Positions 1 to 8,200 of a stretch of 64,000 nucleotides of DNA are shown piece by piece. The stretch is taken from positions 62,001 to 126,000 of the forward strand of contig JBBAWX010000008.1 in assembly GCA_040396955.1 (NCBI GenBank), given 5' to 3'. Under the pieces are notes generated by a model. It was given only the letters and a program-made list of their open reading frames with translations, was not told where the DNA came from and searched no databases. Each line of letters opens with the position of its first letter. Positions within the stretch are counted from its first letter, which is position 1. The DNA comes from UBA965 sp040396955 (lineage in GTDB: Bacteria; Chloroflexota; Chloroflexia; Chloroflexales; Roseiflexaceae). The position numbers and the translations under genes are program-made.

Positions 1-249
1 GGGGATGCCCGCCCCAGCCCCCACGTCGATAATCGATTGTGGCGGGTTACTCCAAAACGCCAAGTACGTCAGGGCGTCGAGCACATGCTTGCTCACCATC
101 TGCTCGGGGTCGGTGATGGCCGTCAGATTAAATTTTTCGTTCCACTCGCGCAGGAGCTCAAGGTAGCTGGCCATCTGGGCGTAGTGCTGATCGGTCAGTG
201 CCAATGATTCGGCGGCGGCATAGGCCCGCACCGGGGCAAAAATATCCAC
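1..249 (-). CDS. rsmG: 16S rRNA (guanine-N7) methyltransferase RsmG, N-terminal part (cut by window edge)
   Basis: RsmG methylates G527 of 16S rRNA using S-adenosylmethionine. Only the first 83 codons lie in the window. They read with the family's N-terminal helix region, the conserved NLTAI segment near residue 45 and the SAM-binding start DVGAGAGIP at the window edge. I start it at a GTG at 249 because GAGGAG lies 8 bases upstream; a frame-shifted longer reading in this region does not match the family. It follows nadD by 15 bases and is the last visible gene of a minus-strand run beginning at 2713, so co-transcription is likely. Identification rests on motif recognition and is firm. Confidence 0.9.
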   Translation of the reverse strand, partial: MDIFAPVRAYAAAESLALTDQHYAQMASYLELLREWNEKFNLTAITDPEQMVSKHVLDALTYLAFWSNPPQSIIDVGAGAGIP

Positions 250-264
250 AGGTGAGACTCCTCA

Positions 265-867
265 TCAGGTGTTGGAGGTGGCTTGGTAGAGTTGGTGGGT
301 GGCAATATAGGCGGCCACCGCCGGGTGCACCAGCCCAGCGATGCTGGCACCGCGTGCACAGCGCGCCCGGATGTCGCTACTCGAGACATCCATGCCGGGC
401 CCGGGGATGGTGTGGATGCGCCCAGCCAGGCTGGGCAAGGCGGCCACGAGCTGCACTTGGTCGAGCGGGGCGCTACCACTCCGCGCCACCATTACGAGCT
501 CGGCGTAGTCCCCAATCTGGTGCGCTTGGTACCACTGTGGCAATATCTGCACGGCATCCACACCGAGGAGCAACAGCAACTGGTGATCGGGGGCAGCGAG
601 TGCGCGCAGGGTGTCGATGGTATACGAGGGGCCGTCGCGGCGCAGCTCGATGTCGCTGATTTCGCACTGTGCAATATCGCCACAGCCGAGGCGGCACATG
701 TCGAGGCGCTGTTGCGGGGTGGTGCTGGGCTGTGGTTTGTGTGGTGGCGTGCGACTGGGGATGATGAGCAGGCGCTCCAAAGACAACTCCGCCACCGCTG
801 TGCGAGCGATGGCGAGATGTCCGATATGGATGGGGTCAAAGGTGCCACCGAGTATCCCGATTCGCAT
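265..867 (-). CDS. nadD: Nicotinate-nucleotide adenylyltransferase
   Basis: NadD joins nicotinate mononucleotide and ATP to form deamido-NAD in cytoplasmic NAD synthesis. The 200-residue protein has the usual family length. It opens with the nucleotidyltransferase signature GGTFDPIHIGH (residues 7-17) and has the C-terminal SSSDIR element that matches the family's ISSTxIR ATP-binding motif. It lies 6 bases after a small unknown gene and 15 bases before rsmG, inside a tight minus-strand operon. In many bacteria nadD sits beside rsfS; here no rsfS is visible, and the 80-residue neighbour does not resemble it. Confidence 0.95.
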   Translation of the reverse strand: MRIGILGGTFDPIHIGHLAIARTAVAELSLERLLIIPSRTPPHKPQPSTTPQQRLDMCRLGCGDIAQCEISDIELRRDGPSYTIDTLRALAAPDHQLLLLLGVDAVQILPQWYQAHQIGDYAELVMVARSGSAPLDQVQLVAALPSLAGRIHTIPGPGMDVSSSDIRARCARGASIAGLVHPAVAAYIATHQLYQATSNT

Positions 868-873
868 GTGCGC

Positions 874-1116
874 CTAGCCTTCGTGCTCTTGCGCACCCGC
901 CTGAATCAGCTCCCACACCATCCAGGTAATCTCTTGGCGATCAGTGGCGATGAGGTCGTCGATGTAGGGGGCTACGAGTTCGGCCACGTCGCTTTTGCTG
1001 AGCCGAAACGAGCTTTCGCCGAGTCGCTCATAGATGCGCACGGCAAGCAAATCAACGAGCTCGTGCAGGTCATCGGCGGGTAGTGCCCCGCCACTTGCGT
1101 ATTTGCGCCCGCGCAT
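874..1116 (-). CDS. Small conserved-looking protein of unknown function
   Basis: An 80-residue soluble protein that I do not recognise. It is mostly helical by composition, with the segment LHELVDLLAVRIYERLGESSFRLSKSDVAELVAPYIDDLI, and has neither cysteines nor a membrane segment. The start is supported by GGAG nine bases upstream, inside the 3' end of the preceding membrane-protein gene, and the spacing to nadD is 6 bases. The tight packing argues for a real co-translated gene. No function can be given from sequence; the neighbours (NAD synthesis, ribosome methylation) do not decide it. Confidence 0.7.
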   Translation of the reverse strand: MRGRKYASGGALPADDLHELVDLLAVRIYERLGESSFRLSKSDVAELVAPYIDDLIATDRQEITWMVWELIQAGAQEHEG

Positions 1117-1122
1117 CGCCGT

Positions 1123-2052
1123 TTACTCCTCGTACTGCTGGGGTGGGTACATGGTTGGGCGGCGCACGCGCTGAGATGGGCGCATGGTCGACTGCTCCGG
1201 GGTTTGCTCGATTTGGGCGCGGGGCTCGGCTTCATAGGGTGGTGCGCCACGGTCGTCGACGTTCAATGCGGAGGCTTCGAGGCTATCACTGATGTAATCG
1301 AGCACATCACGCACTTCGGCGTTGTCTTCGAGGAGTCCGTCAAACGGCATGGCCACGCCACTCACCGTGCGCACGGTCTGCCCCATTTCGCGGAGCGTGT
1401 TGTCGATGCCTACCACCAGCGAGCGCATCACGGCCGCGAGTTCTTGGCGCTCTTGGAGCGTCAAATTCGCAAAGCCAATCAGCGCTTTCTCTTGGGCCCG
1501 GAGCAGTGACGCGCGTAAAATGGCAATGTCGGCTTGGGTCTGGAGCTCGTAGCGTTTGACCAAATGCGCCTGGCGCACCTGCTCCACGAGTTCGTCCGAC
1601 GACACCGGCGTCCAGAGCAGAGCCGGGATGACGATGAAGCCGATGATGCCGATGAGGGCTTGTTGGTAGACCAAATCAGAGTCGGCCACCACGGGTTGTG
1701 CCGCCCACCAGCTCCACTGAATCTGAAACGAGTAATAAATCAGGTAGAGCGCCGCACCAATGATGACGGGGTAGCCCCAGGTGCGGGCGTTGATTTTTTG
1801 CAAAAGCATGCCCGCCGGTGACCACGGAATCAAAAACGACACCAGGCTGGGTGGGGCAAGCACCAAGATGGCCGTGAATGCGATGGCCACAATGCGGTTG
1901 TCGGTGAGCTGTGACTGCACCCCCCACCAGTAGGCGGCGGATCCAGCCATGGCGACCACGGCTAATACGGCCAATAGGGTCTTGGAGGTGAATTGCATGC
2001 CACCGGGCCGTCTACGTTGCCCACGCACCATGTCAAGGTATTTACTGGTCAT
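1123..2052 (-). CDS. Predicted multi-pass membrane protein with cytoplasmic helical domain
   Basis: 309 residues, not recognised as a named family. Hydrophobic stretches lie at about residues 25-45, 52-76, 92-110 and 130-150, so four membrane segments are likely. A charged helical region follows (about 155-260, including LVKRYELQTQADIAILRASLLRAQEKALIGFANLTLQERQELAAVM), then a Pro/Gln-rich tail ending PPQQYEE. The N-terminus is basic (QRRRPGG), suggesting it faces the cytoplasm. GGGAG precedes the ATG. It follows the lipoprotein gene by 28 bases and precedes the next gene by 6, so it belongs to the nadD run. A role in the cell envelope is only an inference. Confidence 0.7.
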   Translation of the reverse strand: MTSKYLDMVRGQRRRPGGMQFTSKTLLAVLAVVAMAGSAAYWWGVQSQLTDNRIVAIAFTAILVLAPPSLVSFLIPWSPAGMLLQKINARTWGYPVIIGAALYLIYYSFQIQWSWWAAQPVVADSDLVYQQALIGIIGFIVIPALLWTPVSSDELVEQVRQAHLVKRYELQTQADIAILRASLLRAQEKALIGFANLTLQERQELAAVMRSLVVGIDNTLREMGQTVRTVSGVAMPFDGLLEDNAEVRDVLDYISDSLEASALNVDDRGAPPYEAEPRAQIEQTPEQSTMRPSQRVRRPTMYPPQQYEE

Positions 2053-2080
2053 TTGGTGTCTCCCTCGCTACGAGGTACCG

Positions 2081-2713
2081 TTAGCGGATCTCGATGATAT
2101 TGTCGGTCGCGACCACAAACGCACGGACACTTGCGGCATACCCGGCGTCACGCATGCGCATGGCCACCGCCTCAGAGATGGAAGTCAGCCCGTAGTCTTG
2201 ATTGATGCGGTATTCGACTTCGTAGGCCTTGCTGTTATCAGACGTCAGGTTCATCGTAGCGGTTGCAACGAAGTCGCCGTTGAGAAGGCCGATTTCGAGC
2301 ACCTGCCCGTTGCGCGGGTCAAGCCACAAGAGCGGGCTCGGTGCGAGCGTGCTCATGCGCATGGGGGACTCAAAGGCGCTCCGATTGCTGGTGAACGCCG
2401 CCCAGCGTTCGTCGCCGGTCGGTGTGGCCACGAGCCGCGGTGTGACGACGACGACTTCGACCGGCGTCACTGCCACAGCAGCCGGCAAGGCCGTCGCCTC
2501 GGGTGATGCCGTCACCTCTGCGGCTGGGAGCGTTGGCGCCTCCGGAGCCGCACCCTCCGGGCTCTCTGCGAGCACGGTGCTGTCAGTCGCGGCAATGAGC
2601 GGTGTACCACTGGGTTGCGGAGTACGGTTGTTGATCTGGATGGGTTGCCCACAACTGACCAGCAACACGGCAATCCCCAAGGCGAGCCGGCGCTTCCAGC
2701 AGGTATGCGTCAT
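2081..2713 (-). CDS. Predicted lipoprotein of unknown function
   Basis: About 210 residues. I place the start at the ATG at 2713, because this puts a proper signal peptide at the N-terminus: a basic KRR, the hydrophobic run LALGIAVLLV and a lipobox ending in Cys (LVSC). A longer upstream reading would bury the signal. After the Cys comes a Thr/Pro/Ala-rich spacer of about 90 residues (typical of surface lipoproteins), then a compact domain of about 110 residues with the segment DSTNDNSKAYEVEYRINQDYG-like polar strands and a C-terminus VVATDNIIEIR. No family recognised. First gene of the minus-strand run to rsmG. Confidence 0.7.
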   Translation of the reverse strand: MTHTCWKRRLALGIAVLLVSCGQPIQINNRTPQPSGTPLIAATDSTVLAESPEGAAPEAPTLPAAEVTASPEATALPAAVAVTPVEVVVVTPRLVATPTGDERWAAFTSNRSAFESPMRMSTLAPSPLLWLDPRNGQVLEIGLLNGDFVATATMNLTSDNSKAYEVEYRINQDYGLTSISEAVAMRMRDAGYAASVRAFVVATDNIIEIR

Positions 2714-2804
2714 GCGAAAATCTTTCAAAGTATGTGTGCACGTCAACATTACATATTAATGAAGATTCTAGGGTGTTGTATGGGGATTGTCAAGCTGGAT
2801 TTAC

Positions 2805-2833
2805 TTGACACCCGTTGCGTTTAGGGCTATTCT
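2805..2833 (+). promoter_or_regulatory. Sigma-70-type promoter of the class II aldolase-like gene
   Basis: TTGACA at 2805-2810, a 17-base spacer and TATTCT at 2828-2833 (four of six matches to TATAAT). It lies about 95 bases before the start codon of the plus-strand gene at 2930 and points towards it. The 170-base region back to the divergent lipoprotein gene holds no other obvious signal. Confidence 0.6.
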
Positions 2834-2929
2834 AACCGTGGTATTGACCATTTTTTCAATCACGTTTGGTCATGCTCTGCATGAGAAAGGCGTGTAGCGG
2901 TGGTGGTCTGTTAGGTAAGGATGAAAATC

Positions 2930-4105
2930 ATGTCAAATAATGCCAATCCGGCGTTGCGCAACTCACCATTTGCCGATGATGAGGTGATGACGTTTACGAC
3001 CGCTGGCAAGACGTCAAGTGCGTTTGTGGCGGAGTTTACCGCGCGTCTGCGAGACGTCATCGTTGCCAAGGGCAACATATTTCGGCCAGATGCGGTCAAC
3101 CAAGAGGGCGATGTCGAAGAAGATGGCGTGTTGCGCCTTGTCCTCAACATGTGTGATGTCGATGCGCCACGCCCCGTCAAGCGCCGTGGCCAGGGCACGT
3201 TTGTGGCCTCCATTTTCGAAGGCCCCGGCAACGAACCCAACATCATGCACGCTGCGTATCCGTTGTTGGTGCGCTCGATTTCCAACATGATCATCTACAA
3301 CACGGTGGTCAACGGGGTGCGTGAAAGCCATTTCATCACCCCCGAGCAGGGGCATTACGTGGTGAAGTACACGGGCACCGATGCCGAGTACTACGAGCAC
3401 GTCTATCAGCGCGTGACGCCGCTGGCATGTAGCCATCTCGTCATCAACAACGACTTCGTGCCCAACCTGCCCGAGGCGCTCTGGGGCGGCGAGGAGCCAA
3501 TGTGGCAGATCTGTGATGCCGGTGTCAAGCTCGACCAAATGGGCTTGTTGCCGTCACCGACCCGCATCGAGGATTTCCTCACCGAAAACGACCTGCGCAT
3601 GGTGCGCCGCCTCTACAACATCGGTGGCCTGAGCTACGGCAATTTGAGTGCCCGGGCGCATCACAATCCCGAGTACTTCTGGATGTCGGCTTCGGGGGTC
3701 GATAAGAGCAAACTCAAGACGGTCGGCCGCGACGTGCTGTTGGTCACCGAATACGTGCCCGAGCACCTGATGATTCGCCTGAGCGTGCCACCGAACGTCG
3801 AGCCACGACGTGTCTCCGTCGACGCCATCGAGCACTGGATGATCTACCGCGAACACCCGTCGGTGGGCGCCATTGTGCACATCCACGCCTGGTGGGCCGA
3901 CCCCATTCAATCCACGCAGGTCAACTACCCGTGTGGCACCTACGAAATCGCCGCCGAGGTGGCCGAGTTGGTGCGTCAAGCTCCTGACCCGTCACGGGCC
4001 GTGATTGGCCTGAAAAACCACGGTCTGACGATTACTGGGCACTCCATTGCCGAGATTTTTGCGCGCATCGAGGGCAAAATCGTCCCGCAAGTCCCCATGA
4101 ACTAA
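2930..4105 (+). CDS. Class II aldolase/adducin-domain protein with an extra N-terminal domain
   Basis: 391 residues. The C-terminal half (about 210-390) is a class II aldolase/adducin fold: YGNLSAR, the phosphate-side segment WMSASGVDKSKL, the metal-binding HIH in GAIVHIHAWW and the third His in LKNHGLTITG. Known members cleave or epimerise sugar phosphates (fuculose- or ribulose-phosphate type) with a divalent metal. The first 200 residues form a separate domain I do not recognise, rich in conserved-looking aromatic and acidic residues. I choose ATG 2930, since AAGGA sits 9 bases upstream; the in-frame ATG at 2921 is too close to its AAGG. It stands alone with its own promoter and terminator. 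Substrate unknown. Confidence 0.8.
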   Translation: MSNNANPALRNSPFADDEVMTFTTAGKTSSAFVAEFTARLRDVIVAKGNIFRPDAVNQEGDVEEDGVLRLVLNMCDVDAPRPVKRRGQGTFVASIFEGPGNEPNIMHAAYPLLVRSISNMIIYNTVVNGVRESHFITPEQGHYVVKYTGTDAEYYEHVYQRVTPLACSHLVINNDFVPNLPEALWGGEEPMWQICDAGVKLDQMGLLPSPTRIEDFLTENDLRMVRRLYNIGGLSYGNLSARAHHNPEYFWMSASGVDKSKLKTVGRDVLLVTEYVPEHLMIRLSVPPNVEPRRVSVDAIEHWMIYREHPSVGAIVHIHAWWADPIQSTQVNYPCGTYEIAAEVAELVRQAPDPSRAVIGLKNHGLTITGHSIAEIFARIEGKIVPQVPMN

Positions 4106-4122
4106 ATTGCGCGCTCACAACG

Positions 4123-4158
4123 AAAGCCCCCGACCATCGCAGTGTGGTCGGGGGCTTT
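4123..4158. terminator. Bidirectional rho-independent terminator
   Basis: A perfect 14-base-pair stem (4123-4136 with 4145-4158) and an 8-base loop, GC-rich core CCCCCGACCA, flanked by AAA on one side and TTTT on the other. It lies between the convergent genes ending at 4105 (plus) and 4177 (minus), so it can stop transcription in both directions. Confidence 0.85.
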
Positions 4159-4176
4159 TGGCGGTCGGAGTAGCAG

Positions 4177-5004
4177 TTAGAGCAGGCTCTGGCGTACGCT
4201 CCGGATCGCCACAAACACGTACATGATGCCAATCATGATGAGTAGCACATTTCCATAAAACCCCAACCAGCCCATGACGAGCACCGAGCCGATGATGATG
4301 CCGCTACTTGCTCCGGTGGCGATGCCACGGCCACGTTTGCGAAGCAGGCGCTCACAGATCTGCGCACTCACGTTCCCCACCAGACCGCCGCCGAGCAAAA
4401 ACACGAATGGCCCGATAAAGGGGATGCCGAGGAGCAGGCTGAGTGGCAGTGGGATGATGATGGCGAGCAGGGCGCCCACCAACGCGCTGGTGATTTGTTG
4501 GGCACGGGTGCTCCGGTAGCGCTCTGGGATGCGCTGATCACGGCATTCTGCGCACAAATGCCCGACTTCATTGGGGATGGCACATTGCACACAGAGCGGG
4601 GCTCCGCAACTGTGACACCGCAGGGTGGCTTCGTTGGCGGGGTGCTTGGGGCACATGACGACTGGGGCTGGCGCCGGGGGCGGTACTTCTTCGGGGAGTT
4701 GTTGGGTAGGTGCAAATCGTGGCACCGTGACAATGTGCACTCCCTGCGCTTTCCACTGCTGAATATCGGCATGGGCGGCGAGGGCATCAGCCGAGTGTGG
4801 GTCGATGGCTAGGGCGCGTGTGACGAGGCGTTCGCGCTCGGCGACGATTGGCAGGAGGCGTGCTAGCCCGACGAGGGCTGCCACATTGTCGGGCTCGGCC
4901 TGCAACCAATCGCGATGGGCGTTGCGGGCAGCGACGGTGTCGCCGGCCGCAACCGCCGCAGTAATTCGTTGTTGGAAATCGCTCGTGGGCGTGCTTTCTG
5001 TCAT
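4177..5004 (-). CDS. Membrane protein with helical-repeat N-terminus and B-box-like zinc finger
   Basis: 275 residues; start at ATG 5004 because an upstream reading would overlap the esterase gene and adds no recognisable sequence. Residues 5-85 look like a TPR-type helical repeat (AGDTVAARNAHRDWLQAEPDNVAALVGLARLL). A zinc-binding segment follows (about 110-155) with the ordered ligands CPKHP, CHSCGAPLCVQC and HLCAEC, the pattern of B-box/rhomboid-associated zinc fingers. The C-terminal third has several membrane segments (ALVGALLAIIIPLPLSLLL; FVFLLGGGLV; IIIGSVLVMGW; VLLIMIGIMYVFV). Likely a membrane-anchored scaffold; no catalytic motif is seen. It lies 22 bases after the esterase gene on the same strand. 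Confidence 0.7.
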   Translation of the reverse strand: MTESTPTSDFQQRITAAVAAGDTVAARNAHRDWLQAEPDNVAALVGLARLLPIVAERERLVTRALAIDPHSADALAAHADIQQWKAQGVHIVTVPRFAPTQQLPEEVPPPAPAPVVMCPKHPANEATLRCHSCGAPLCVQCAIPNEVGHLCAECRDQRIPERYRSTRAQQITSALVGALLAIIIPLPLSLLLGIPFIGPFVFLLGGGLVGNVSAQICERLLRKRGRGIATGASSGIIIGSVLVMGWLGFYGNVLLIMIGIMYVFVAIRSVRQSLL

Positions 5005-5026
5005 AGTTCCGCTGGCACGCTGCTCT

Positions 5027-6001
5027 CTACACGGGGAGCAGGCGGTGCATATATTGAATCTTTTCTTGGGTCTGGAAATTTCCACCACCCTCATGTCGAT
5101 TATACCGCCAAATGCAGATGTGCTTGGCACCTGCCCAGTTGTTGTAGGCGGCATACACGGTGGAGGGCGGGCAGATGTCGTCCATCAGCCCCACAGAAAA
5201 GAGCGCGTTGGCCTGGGCGCGCTTGGCGAAGTGCATACCGTCGAAGTAGTTGAGCGTGGCAAAGACTTCTTCGACCGCGTCGCGGTGTGACATCAAGTAG
5301 CGGCTGATTTCACTGTACGGGTTGGAGTCGGTAATCTCGGTGGCACGCCGGTAGTGGCACAAAAAGGGCACATCGGGCAGGGCCACGGCCACGTCGGGCA
5401 CCAGCCCAGCCGCCGCAATCGAGATCCCACCTCCCTGGCTGCCGCCGGCCACACAGATGCGGCTGGCGTCGACCGCCGGGTGGCTCCGGGCCGCTTCAAT
5501 GGCGCGCACCGCATCGCTAAACACGCGGCGGTAGTAGTAGGTCTGCTTGTTGCGGATGCCGCGCGTCATGAAGCCGGGGTGGTGCGGATTGCTCCCTTCG
5601 GGCTCGGGGTCTGCGGTATCGCCCTTGTTCCACGCACTGCCCTGGCCACGGGTGTCCATCACGAAGTGCGCATAGCCGAGGCTACTCCACAACAGCCAGT
5701 CGCTGGGGAACCCACGCCCGCCGCCGTAGCCGATGTATTCGACGATGCACGGCACTGCGCCTGTGCGTTGCTTGGGGAGCAAAAACCAGCCTTTGATGGG
5801 CTGACCGCCCCACCCGTTAAACGTGACGTCGTAGGCCTCGATGGTCTGGAATGGCACATCGGTGCGCACAAATTGCACGTTGAGCGGGTATGAGCGCGTC
5901 TCGGCCAGGCTCTGCTGCCAAAATGCGTCGAAATCGGCGGGCTCGGCCACATCGGGGCGATATGCCTCGAGTTGACTCAACGACATGTCAAATAACGCCA
6001 T
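5027..6001 (-). CDS. Acetylxylan esterase / cephalosporin-C deacetylase family hydrolase
   Basis: 324 residues, the usual size of carbohydrate esterase family 7 (AXE1) enzymes, which remove acetyl groups from acetylated sugars and xylo-oligosaccharides in the cytoplasm. The nucleophile elbow GGSQGG, the DTRGQGSAW segment, the acidic residue in LMDDICPPSTVYAAYN and the final His in RYNRHEGGG make up a full catalytic triad in the family order. ATG 6001 is chosen because AAAGGAG lies 7 bases upstream. No signal peptide, so it acts on imported substrate. It fits the glycan-degrading lifestyle suggested by the cluster at 38810-51922 but is not linked to it here. Confidence 0.85.
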   Translation of the reverse strand: MALFDMSLSQLEAYRPDVAEPADFDAFWQQSLAETRSYPLNVQFVRTDVPFQTIEAYDVTFNGWGGQPIKGWFLLPKQRTGAVPCIVEYIGYGGGRGFPSDWLLWSSLGYAHFVMDTRGQGSAWNKGDTADPEPEGSNPHHPGFMTRGIRNKQTYYYRRVFSDAVRAIEAARSHPAVDASRICVAGGSQGGGISIAAAGLVPDVAVALPDVPFLCHYRRATEITDSNPYSEISRYLMSHRDAVEEVFATLNYFDGMHFAKRAQANALFSVGLMDDICPPSTVYAAYNNWAGAKHICIWRYNRHEGGGNFQTQEKIQYMHRLLPV

Positions 6002-6280
6002 GGGACTGCTCCTTTGCATTGCAAGAAAAACATGCCTCAGTGATACCGTGGTACGAGTATACCGCCAAAACTATGCTGGTGGGGCGGATGATGCAGGTGC
6101 TCGGTCCCACGCCATTTCAGTGACGAGCCCGCTGCGCCCCGTACATCGTGTGCTTGGTGTGCACATGGCCGCCCGTCAAATGTGACCTCTGCTACTTGGC
6201 ACACTCCGAGCAAGCGGTGCGGTGACGCACATCTCTGCACATTCGGCGCGTCGTTGGGAGCCTGCGTGTGGCAGCAGGCA
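6002..6280. other. Intergenic stretch, no gene seen
   Basis: About 280 bases between dtd and the esterase gene, both on the minus strand. It carries the esterase ribosome binding site (AAAGGAG near 6010). A TATACT on the minus strand (6056-6061) could be a -10 element, but I find no acceptable -35 box at 16-18 bases. No convincing short reading frame or RNA structure was seen. Confidence 0.4.
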
Positions 6281-6751
6281 TCACGGGTGCATGCCTGCCG
6301 GGTAGCTCAGCGTGTCGCTGTCGATGATGAGCGTATACGGGCCATCGTTGGTGAGGCTGACTTGCATCTCCGCGCCAAATACGCCCGTGGCCACACGTAC
6401 CCCGCGATCGCGCAGATACGTGGCCATGGCCTCTACGAGGGGGGCGGCGTGCGCTGGTGGTGCCGCATGCGAATAGCCGGGGCGGCGACCGCGACTGATA
6501 TCGGCGTAGAGCGTGAACTGCGAGACCAACAAGACGGGGAGCCCAGTATCGCGGAGCGACACGTTGGGTTTGCCGCTGTCATCGTCAAAGATGCGCACGT
6601 CTAGGAGTTTGTTGCCGATGAGCTCAACCTGTGCGGAGGTGTCGTGGGGCGCAATGCCCAGTAGCACGACCATGCCGTGTTGGATGGCTCCCACGACTGC
6701 GCCAGCGACGCGGACTTCGGCGGCGGTGACGCGTTGTACAACTGCACGCAT
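6281..6751 (-). CDS. dtd: D-aminoacyl-tRNA deacylase
   Basis: DTD hydrolyses D-amino acids (and glycine mischarged on tRNA-Ala) from tRNA, a cytoplasmic proofreading step. At 156 residues it is slightly longer than the 145 typical of the family. Both active-site signatures are present: SQFTLYAD near residue 77 and the C-terminal NDGPYTLIID, where the usual Val of GPVT is Tyr. The N-terminus MRAVVQRVTAAEV is canonical. It is 35 bases after radA on the same strand, so it may be read through from that operon. Confidence 0.93.
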   Translation of the reverse strand: MRAVVQRVTAAEVRVAGAVVGAIQHGMVVLLGIAPHDTSAQVELIGNKLLDVRIFDDDSGKPNVSLRDTGLPVLLVSQFTLYADISRGRRPGYSHAAPPAHAAPLVEAMATYLRDRGVRVATGVFGAEMQVSLTNDGPYTLIIDSDTLSYPAGMHP

Positions 6752-6786
6752 ATGGATACTCGACTCCTGCGGTGGTGGTGTGTCGG

Positions 6787-8196
6787 TTAGTCGTCGTGGT
6801 CGGTTTGTGCTCGGGCTGCCCGCCGTGGTGCGGGCCCCAATGCGCTGTCGATGGCATCAAACAACGAGCGTACGGGCGTGATTTGTAGCCCGGCAATCTG
6901 CATGGGGGATTGCAACGGCGGGCAGATGGCGCGGCGGAACCCTAGCTTCGCTGCTTCGCTGAGGCGGCGTTCGAGTTGTGAGACCCCGCGCAGCTCGCCG
7001 CTCAGCCCGATTTCTCCCACCAACACCAAATCAGCCTCGACCGCCTGATTGCGAAACGAAGACGCAATGGCCGTGGCGACCGCTAGGTCGGCCGCCGGCT
7101 CGCCGATTTTGAGCCCGCCGACCATGTTGATGTAGACGTCCTGGTTAAATAGCGGCAGTCCGACGCGCTTGCCGAGCACCGCCAAAATCATCTGCAGGCG
7201 GTTCATGTCGAATCCGTTGACGGTGCGCCGCGGTTGTGGATTGGCGGTGTTGGATGTGAGCCCTTGCACTTCCACCAAAATCGGCCGCGTGCCCTCCAGT
7301 GTGACCGCAACTGCCGAGCCCGGAGTATGTGCCGAGCGCTCCGCCAAAAACACCTGTGACGGATTGGTGATTTCTTCGAGCCCGTTGCTGGTCATCTCAA
7401 AAATGCCCACTTCATCGGTGGAGCCGAAGCGGTTTTTGACGCCACGGAGCACGCGGTACTGATGAAAGCGCTCACCCTCGAGGTAAAGCACCACGTCCAC
7501 GATATGCTCGAGCATGCGCGGGCCGGCAATGGCTCCCTCTTTGGTGACATGGCCGACGATGATAATGGGAATGTTGTGCTCTTTGGCCACGCGCAACAGG
7601 CGCAAGGCACCTTCGCGCACCTGCCCCACCGAGCCGGCCGCTGAATTGAGCTCTTCGAGGTAGATGGTCTGTATGGAGTCGACAATGACCAGTTGCGGTG
7701 CCTGCGCAATGATGTGCTGGATGGCCATGTCGAGGTTGGTCTCTGACGAAACCCACAAGCGCTCGGGTGCGAGTCCCATGCGGTCAGCGCGGAGTTTGAT
7801 TTGTTGGGCCGATTCTTCGGCCGAGATGTAGAGCGCGACGCCCACATGCTCTGCAAAATGGGCCGCACTTTGCAGGAGCAGGCTCGATTTGCCGATCCCA
7901 GGCTCACCACCAATCAGCACCAGGCTGCCGGGCACCAACCCACCCCCGAGCACACGCGAGAATTCTTGGAAGCGCACGGGGAGGCGACTGACCCCGCCAC
8001 TCGGAACTTCGCGGAGCGGGATTGGGGTGCCTCCGCCGCTGACAACGGTCGAACGACGCGCAGCGCTTGGCGCTTCACGTCGTTCGATGTGTTCGACCAA
8101 ACTTCCCCAGTTGCCACAGTTGGGGCAACGCCCCATCTCACGGGCCTGTTGTGCGCCGCACTGCTGACAAATGTAGACGGTCCGTGCTTTGGCCAT
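6787..8196 (-). CDS. radA: DNA repair protein RadA (Sms)
   Basis: RadA is a RecA-like helicase that assists branch migration in homologous recombination. The 469-residue protein has all expected parts: a C4 zinc finger (Cys 10, 13, 24, 27), Walker A GGEPGIGKS (96-104), a Walker B ending IVDSIQT, the RadA-specific KNRFG motif (254-258) and a C-terminal Lon-protease-like domain (about 280-455) ending in a short acidic tail. It starts 4 bases after the clpC stop codon, with only a weak ribosome binding site, suggesting translational coupling. A clpC-radA pairing is common in Firmicutes and Chloroflexota. Confidence 0.96.
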   Translation of the reverse strand: MAKARTVYICQQCGAQQAREMGRCPNCGNWGSLVEHIERREAPSAARRSTVVSGGGTPIPLREVPSGGVSRLPVRFQEFSRVLGGGLVPGSLVLIGGEPGIGKSSLLLQSAAHFAEHVGVALYISAEESAQQIKLRADRMGLAPERLWVSSETNLDMAIQHIIAQAPQLVIVDSIQTIYLEELNSAAGSVGQVREGALRLLRVAKEHNIPIIIVGHVTKEGAIAGPRMLEHIVDVVLYLEGERFHQYRVLRGVKNRFGSTDEVGIFEMTSNGLEEITNPSQVFLAERSAHTPGSAVAVTLEGTRPILVEVQGLTSNTANPQPRRTVNGFDMNRLQMILAVLGKRVGLPLFNQDVYINMVGGLKIGEPAADLAVATAIASSFRNQAVEADLVLVGEIGLSGELRGVSQLERRLSEAAKLGFRRAICPPLQSPMQIAGLQITPVRSLFDAIDSALGPAPRRAARAQTDHDD

Positions 8197-8200
8197 CGGG

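Noticed and set aside
283..1083. A 266-codon plus-strand frame opposite nadD and the small gene
   Set aside because: It is the antisense shadow of nadD, which has full family motifs; the translated product has no recognisable domain.
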